Of a DNA stretch of 17,882 bases, positions 14,209-17,882 are shown piece by piece. Under the pieces are notes generated by a model. It made no database searches. It was not told the origin of the DNA and worked only from the letters and a program-made list of their open reading frames with translations. The first letter of the stretch is position 1. Each line of letters opens with the position of its first letter. Both the position numbers and the translations under genes were made by a program. The stretch is from DATKYV01 sp035528275 (GTDB taxonomy: Bacteria > Acidobacteriota > Terriglobia > UBA7540), in contig DATKYV010000307.1 in the NCBI GenBank assembly GCA_035528275.1, positions 1 through 17,882 of the forward strand. The letters are read 5' to 3'.

Positions 14209-14562
14209 TTACTGGACCCGGGTGGGTGTATCCATTTCCTTGAAGACCAGGGAATCAAAGATGGCGAGAACGTGCCTGCGGTAGGCGAGAATGCGCTCAA
14301 CCATTCCGTTGTACATGGGATCGCGCGTGGCCATGCGCTGCCAGCGTTCCAGGACTCGAGGCGAGACGTCGATATCCTCACGCAGTTTCTGCAGGGGATG
14401 CCCGCGCAGAAAGAGCCCGTAGAAGAACGCGGCTTCCTGTCTCGGCTCGCCTTGACTGTACTCCACCATGGCAGCCATCCTGGCTGTCGCCTCAACTAAA
14501 CTGTACGCCCAACGATGGTGGTGCGGGAAGATTTCCTCCCCCTCACCCCAAAGCGAAAGCAT
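14209..14562 (-). CDS. conserved-looking hypothetical protein with HTH-like segment
   Basis: A 117-residue frame with protein-like composition: SLWGEGEEIFPHHHRWAYSL, EYSQGEPRQEAAFFYGLFL, and a C-terminal GHPLQKLREDIDVSPRVLERW that resembles a helix-turn-helix. ATG 14562 is the only nearby start, since an in-frame TGA lies a few codons upstream. No ribosome binding site stands out. I recognise no family. It converges with the UbiA-type gene and sits downstream of the exported MBL gene on the same strand, 157 bp away. A role in DNA binding is only a guess from the helix pattern. Confidence 0.6.
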   Translation of the reverse strand: MLSLWGEGEEIFPHHHRWAYSLVEATARMAAMVEYSQGEPRQEAAFFYGLFLRGHPLQKLREDIDVSPRVLERWQRMATRDPMYNGMVERILAYRRHVLAIFDSLVFKEMDTPTRVQ

Positions 14563-14719
14563 ATAATAAACCCTTTGTCAAGGCCGGGAGCCAGTATTCA
14601 TGCGCCTTTGAGGGGTTCAGTCCCAGCAAGTGAATTGCCATTCCTGCCGCGATCGGCGTGCTTGTTCCAAGTCCCGACGATCAATCAAGTGACAACAAGA
14701 TGAAGGGTGCGCGGTCCGG

Positions 14720-15646
14720 TCAGTGGGCCGTGGCGCGCGGAATCCGCCCGGTCATTTCCTTGTAGACCTGCTCGATCTGCGAAGCAAGACTGTCTCCCAC
14801 CCAGTTTTGTACCGCCTCCGGCAAACGCACCATGCTCTTGATTTCATCCAGGGACTTCTTCGCGTCAAGCAAATCTTTCACCTGCTTGCGCAACTCGATG
14901 AAGAATTGTTTCTGCCCGGCCATCACGCGTCTGCCATCGCGCGCCAGCGCTCCGTGACCGGGAAGAATGATTTCGAAATCCAATTTCTCCGCCGCCTCAA
15001 GGGTCTTGATCCAGCTTTCGCTGTCGCCGTCGCCCATGTAATTGTGGGGACCGTTGACGCAGGCGTCGCCCGTGAAAAGGATCTTTTCATGGGGCAGGTA
15101 GCCGAAGCCGTCACCGCGCGTGTGGGCGACGCCGAAGTAAAGGAGTTCCAGGCGACGTTTCCCATCGTCGAAGATCAGGCGGTCGGGGAAGAGCAAGGTG
15201 GGTGGTTTGAATCCCTGCGGCCCGAGCTTCCTCACGTCTTCGCGCTCTTTGGCAGCGTCTTCCCAGCGCTGCGGCTCGTAGCGCTTGATCTCTTCGCGCA
15301 CGTTTTCCTGCGCCACCGGCACCGCTCCGTTCAACACCCAGATCATGTTGCCGTACGCGTGGTCGCCGTGATGGTGGGTGTCGAAGACAAAGCGGATGGG
15401 TTTGGAAGTCGTGCGCCGAATTTCGGGAATCACCTCTTCCGCGCCGTTCGGGAAGTTGGCGTCAATCACCACCACATAGTCTTCGAAAATCACCCAACCA
15501 TCGTTGCAGTGACCTTTGTGTTCGAGGTCGCCCTGCCGGAAGTAGACGCCGGGGGCGACTTCCTGAACCTCACCGATCTCCGCCCGCGCCGCCGCCGGAA
15601 AAATCCCCAATGCCGCAATCAACAGAAACAGCTTGATGGTTTTCAC
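14720..15646 (-). CDS. exported MBL-fold metallo-hydrolase
   Basis: A 308-residue metallo-beta-lactamase-fold protein with a signal peptide (hydrophobic 5-20, cleavage A-R-A|E near residue 22). The zinc motif HHHGDH (91-96) is intact. The later ligands are plausible: LYFGVAHTRGDG (His), ILFTGDACVNG (Asp) and ILPGHGAL (His). It resembles secreted or periplasmic MBL hydrolases of the broad glyoxalase II/class-B-lactamase-like group; substrate and antibiotic activity cannot be told. The start is GTG 15646 with AGGAGG 7 nt upstream, an excellent ribosome binding site. A long frame on the opposite strand is a shadow. It is divergent from mqnE. Confidence 0.9.
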   Translation of the reverse strand: MKTIKLFLLIAALGIFPAAARAEIGEVQEVAPGVYFRQGDLEHKGHCNDGWVIFEDYVVVIDANFPNGAEEVIPEIRRTTSKPIRFVFDTHHHGDHAYGNMIWVLNGAVPVAQENVREEIKRYEPQRWEDAAKEREDVRKLGPQGFKPPTLLFPDRLIFDDGKRRLELLYFGVAHTRGDGFGYLPHEKILFTGDACVNGPHNYMGDGDSESWIKTLEAAEKLDFEIILPGHGALARDGRRVMAGQKQFFIELRKQVKDLLDAKKSLDEIKSMVRLPEAVQNWVGDSLASQIEQVYKEMTGRIPRATAH

Positions 15647-15776
15647 CGCAAGTCCTCCTGAAATCGGATTTCGCTCATTCCCTGTCCCCGAGATGCGTGA
15701 GCATTCTAGCCCAGGGCGACCGCAATCCGGCGAAGTTTCGGCGCTGCGGTCAGGGCGGGCGGCCGGTGCGTGCGGA

Positions 15777-15805
15777 TTGCAAACCCTTCGGGGGCGGCGT
15801 AGAAT
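15777..15805 (+). promoter_or_regulatory. candidate sigma70 promoter for mqnE
   Basis: TTGCAA (15777-15782) and TAGAAT (15800-15805) are spaced by 17 bp and lie 45 bp before the mqnE start codon, in the divergent region shared with the exported MBL gene. Confidence 0.45.
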
Positions 15806-15850
15806 CGCATGTTAAGATAGGCGTGTAGAAACCAGCTTTGCAGGGCGGAA

Positions 15851-16987
15851 ATGCTCCCCGAAAACTTGCGTATCGAAGATTCCGCGCTCCGTCCTATCGC
15901 CGAAAAGGTGATGGCGGGCGAGCGCCTGACGTCCGGAGACGGCGTCGCGCTCTATCGCTCCAACGACCTGCTGGCGATCGGTTATCTCGCCAACCACGTG
16001 CGCGAAAAGCTGCACGGCAAGCGGACTTATTTCAACGTCAACCGGCACATCAATCCCACCAACGTCTGCGTGGCCAGCTGCAAGCTCTGCGCCTTCGGGC
16101 GCAAGCCGGGCGCCCCCGGCGCTTACACCATGGCGCTCGAAGAAGCCTTCCGCATGGCGGGCGAGGGCTGGTCGGAGGCGGTGACGGAGTTCCACATCGT
16201 CGGCGGGCTGCATCCCGATTTGCCCTTCCAGTATTACGTCGATCTGCTGCGCGGGCTCAAGGAGCGGTTCCCTTCCGTCCATCTGAAAGCTTTTACCGCC
16301 GTCGAACTCGGCTACTACGCGCACATTACGCGACTCTCGGTCCGGGAGATTCTGGAGAAACTGAAGGCGGCGGGATTGGGGTCACTCCCCGGCGGTGGCG
16401 CGGAAATCTTCGCGCCCGCCGTCCGCCGCGTTATCTGCGACCACAAAATCGGCGCGCACATGTGGCTCAAGATCCACCGAACGGCGCACGAGTTGGGACT
16501 GCACTCGACGGCTACCATGCTCTACGGGCACATCGAGTCAAACGAAGACCGCGTGGATCACCTGCTGCAGCTCCGTAAGCTCCAGGATCAGACCCACGGC
16601 TTCCTCACCTTCATTCCCCTGGCCTTCCACACCGCCAACACGGAGCTGGGGAAGCTCGTCGAGCACCAGGAGACCACGGGCTTCACGGACCTGAAGAACG
16701 TCGCCGTGGCGCGACTGCTACTCGACAATTTCCCCCACATCAAGGCCTACTGGATCATGCTGACGCCGCGCGTGGCGCAGGTGGCCTTGAAATTCGGCGC
16801 CGACGATTTGGACGGCACGGTTGTCGAAGAAAAAATCTACCACGACGCCGGCGCGAGCACTCCGCAGGCCATGACCCGGCGGGAAATCCTCCGCCTCATC
16901 CACGAAGCCGGCCACGAGCCCTTCGAACGAGATACCCTCTACCGCCCGGTGAGCCGCACCGAAACCACCGTCGCCGTCCAGGTCTGA
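15851..16987 (+). CDS. mqnE: aminofutalosine synthase MqnE (radical SAM)
   Basis: MqnE uses SAM and 3-[(1-carboxyvinyl)oxy]benzoate to make 6-amino-6-deoxyfutalosine, an early committed step of the futalosine route to menaquinone. The 378-residue length is normal. The radical-SAM cluster motif is C73-V-A-S-C77-K-L-C80-AFGRKPGAPGAY. Other family blocks are NRHINPTNVC, EFHIVGGLHPDLPF, LPGGGAEIFAPAVRRVICDHK, TATMLYGHIE and TFIPLAFHTANTEL. ATG 15851 follows GGGCGG. It is distinguished from MqnC by HPDLPF and the PGGGAEIF context. A short in-frame similarity to its C-terminus occurs at the right edge of the window, past the toxin-antitoxin genes. Confidence 0.95.
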   Translation: MLPENLRIEDSALRPIAEKVMAGERLTSGDGVALYRSNDLLAIGYLANHVREKLHGKRTYFNVNRHINPTNVCVASCKLCAFGRKPGAPGAYTMALEEAFRMAGEGWSEAVTEFHIVGGLHPDLPFQYYVDLLRGLKERFPSVHLKAFTAVELGYYAHITRLSVREILEKLKAAGLGSLPGGGAEIFAPAVRRVICDHKIGAHMWLKIHRTAHELGLHSTATMLYGHIESNEDRVDHLLQLRKLQDQTHGFLTFIPLAFHTANTELGKLVEHQETTGFTDLKNVAVARLLLDNFPHIKAYWIMLTPRVAQVALKFGADDLDGTVVEEKIYHDAGASTPQAMTRREILRLIHEAGHEPFERDTLYRPVSRTETTVAVQV

Positions 16988-17069
16988 CGGTTCCACTCGA
17001 CAATTCCTCCCGACACCAAGCACCGCCATGAGCAGGGATTAAGCAGCCCTTTTCCCCCTTTGGTGGGGC

Positions 17070-17106
17070 TTGACAAGTATTTCTGAAAATCAGAAAATCA
17101 GAATCA
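17070..17106 (+). promoter_or_regulatory. promoter and operator of the toxin-antitoxin operon
   Basis: A consensus -35 TTGACA (17070-17075) is followed after 17 bp by GAAAAT (17093-17098), a fair -10. Between and over them lies a perfect palindrome, TTTCTGA-AAA-TCAGAAA (17080-17096), and tandem GAAAATCA, GAAAATCA, GAATCA units (17085-17106). The position suits autorepression by the antitoxin or the TA complex. Confidence 0.6.
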
Positions 17107-17378
17107 TGAAGCCCAAACGCATCACTGCCGGCCGGGCGGCACGGTCTTTTTCGGAGATCTTGAACCGCGTCAAGTACCGCGGGGAATCTTTCATCGTCGA
17201 GCGCAACCGGGAGCCGATTTGCCGCATTGAGCCGATGCGACGAAGCATACCCTTGACGACCGAAAACTTCGGTGTGTTCTGGAAGAGCTTGCCGCGTCCG
17301 GACGACAAATTCGCGGACGACCTCGAGGAAATCCACAATCTGTTCCGTGAGTTGCCACCTTCCTCATGGGAAAGGTAG
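17106..17378 (+). CDS. Phd/YefM-type antitoxin
   Basis: A 90-residue antitoxin. The N-terminal half (KPKRITAGRAARSFSEILNRVKYRGESFIVERNREPICRI, written here only to show its pattern of AARxxFSExLxxV, then ESFIVERNREPICRI) is the Phd/YefM DNA-binding fold, and the acidic C-terminal half (PDDKFADDLEEI) should wrap the toxin. ATG 17106 was chosen because an upstream start would run through the operator repeats. No Shine-Dalgarno sequence precedes it and the predicted transcript start is at the ATG, so translation may be leaderless. It lies 6 bp before the PIN toxin, in the usual antitoxin-first order. The pairing of a Phd-type antitoxin with a PIN toxin is common. Confidence 0.85.
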   Translation: MKPKRITAGRAARSFSEILNRVKYRGESFIVERNREPICRIEPMRRSIPLTTENFGVFWKSLPRPDDKFADDLEEIHNLFRELPPSSWER

Positions 17379-17384
17379 CTTCAG

Positions 17385-17810
17385 ATGGCTGGGTTCCTCG
17401 TCGTGGACACGAGTGTCCTGGTGGCGACAGAGCGGGGAGGCCTGCCTCTCGACACGTTGCGCGCGATCAAGCCCGGGGCACGGCTGGCGGTATCGGCCAT
17501 CACCGTCGCGGAATTGCTGCACGGCTACTATCGCGCCCGTCCGAAATCGCGAAGGCTCGCGAGAGAAAAATTCATTAAAGCCTTGCTTGCCGAACTTGAA
17601 GTTTTGCCCCTGGATCTGGCCGTGGCGGCTGAGCAGGCGCGCATATGGGCTAACTTGGCAGAGCGCGGCGAGCTCATCGGCCCCTACGACCTCATCATCG
17701 CGGCCACCGCGCTGGCCCACCGCCTTCCCCTGGCAACCCTGAACGAGCGCGAATTCCGAAAAGTGAAGGGCCTGGAGGTGCATGCGCTGGGTCCGTACAT
17801 GCGCCCCTGA
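17385..17810 (+). CDS. vapC: VapC-type PIN domain toxin
   Basis: A 141-residue PIN-domain ribonuclease. The acidic metal-binding residues are in place: D8 (FLVVDTSVLV), E43 (ITVAELLHGYYRA), D102 (GPYDLIIAATAL), with a further polar site at N120 (LATLNEREF). VapC toxins cleave specific tRNA or rRNA sites and are neutralised by the adjacent antitoxin. ATG 17385 starts 6 bp after the antitoxin stop. The length is slightly above the common 130-135 residues. It appears intact. The target RNA cannot be predicted from sequence alone. Confidence 0.92.
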   Translation: MAGFLVVDTSVLVATERGGLPLDTLRAIKPGARLAVSAITVAELLHGYYRARPKSRRLAREKFIKALLAELEVLPLDLAVAAEQARIWANLAERGELIGPYDLIIAATALAHRLPLATLNEREFRKVKGLEVHALGPYMRP

Positions 17811-17823
17811 TGCCTCTCTATAG

Positions 17824-17882
17824 GTCTGCGGGCCTCGCCACGAGCCCTTCCGTCGGCTGACGGACACCCCTTACCGCCCCGT
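17824..17882 (+). pseudogene. possible remnant resembling the mqnE 3' end (edge of window)
   Basis: Right after a TAG, one frame reads R-H-E-P-F-R-R-L-T-D-T-P-Y-R-P, close to the mqnE C-terminal G-H-E-P-F-E-R-D-T-L-Y-R-P with a short insertion. Thirteen bases (CCACGAGCCCTTC) are identical. It may be a duplicated tail fragment of mqnE, or chance in GC-rich DNA. The window ends here. Confidence 0.25.

Noticed and set aside
14563..14590. TTGACA and TATATG on the minus strand before the hypothetical gene at 14562
   Set aside because: The two boxes are only about 10 bp apart, too close for a sigma70 promoter.
14723..15661. 312-codon + strand frame opposite the exported MBL gene
   Set aside because: It is antisense to a gene with clear motifs, signal peptide and ribosome binding site; long antisense frames are expected in GC-rich DNA.

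Overview
This is a GC-rich, gene-dense bacterial chromosomal window of about 17.9 kb. The gene set suggests a soil or sediment Acidobacteriota-like organism: a futalosine-type menaquinone pathway, nickel-pincer cofactor synthesis, a GH29 fucosidase, a PilZ protein, a GxxExxY gene, a VapBC-type module and palindromic intergenic repeats. That placement is an inference from gene content; no rRNA or other phylogenetic marker is present.

Layout. Positions 206-1471 (+) hold an M16 zinc peptidase. Positions 1548-2351 (-) hold an ArsM-like SAM-dependent methyltransferase whose frame contains one in-frame UGA. Around 2.35-2.66 kb there is a non-coding stretch with a 100-bp inverted-repeat structure. 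A small zinc-ribbon ORF (+) and a PilZ gene (-) follow. Next come a secreted alpha-L-fucosidase (3531-5036, +), a YycJ-type MBL hydrolase (5157-5939, +), a GxxExxY gene bracketed by 20-bp inverted repeats (5940-6383), purB (6390-7685, +), an Nmad3-like gene (+), a small zinc-ribbon protein (-) and larB (-). An intact IS256-family element (9839-11133, 8-bp target duplication) lies between larB and ubiX. Then ubiX, a VKOR-family gene, an exported nitroreductase-like gene and a UbiA-family prenyltransferase run on the + strand. A small conserved-looking ORF and an exported MBL hydrolase lie on the - strand. mqnE (+) and a Phd/VapC-type toxin-antitoxin pair (+) close the window.

Most notable result. 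The methyltransferase frame is interrupted only by a UGA at a position where relatives, from memory, carry a cysteine (L-W-T-G-[UGA]-I-A-G-A-L). The frame continues for 62 sense codons encoding a family-like C-terminus. A perfect 8-bp hairpin with a GGA apical loop lies 18-20 nt after the UGA, which fits a bacterial SECIS element. I therefore call it a 267-residue selenoprotein rather than a truncated gene.

How the genes work together. ubiX (prenyl-FMN supply), the UbiA-type prenyltransferase (MqnP candidate) and mqnE (aminofutalosine synthase) point to menaquinone synthesis by the futalosine route. The VKOR gene between them encodes a membrane enzyme that normally passes thiol electrons to quinones. 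Mobile or repetitive DNA shapes several junctions: the IS256 element lies just upstream of the ubiX promoter, a long hairpin lies upstream of larB, CATTGA-type repeats lie around the menaquinone genes, and the GxxExxY cassette sits tightly between the MBL gene and purB.
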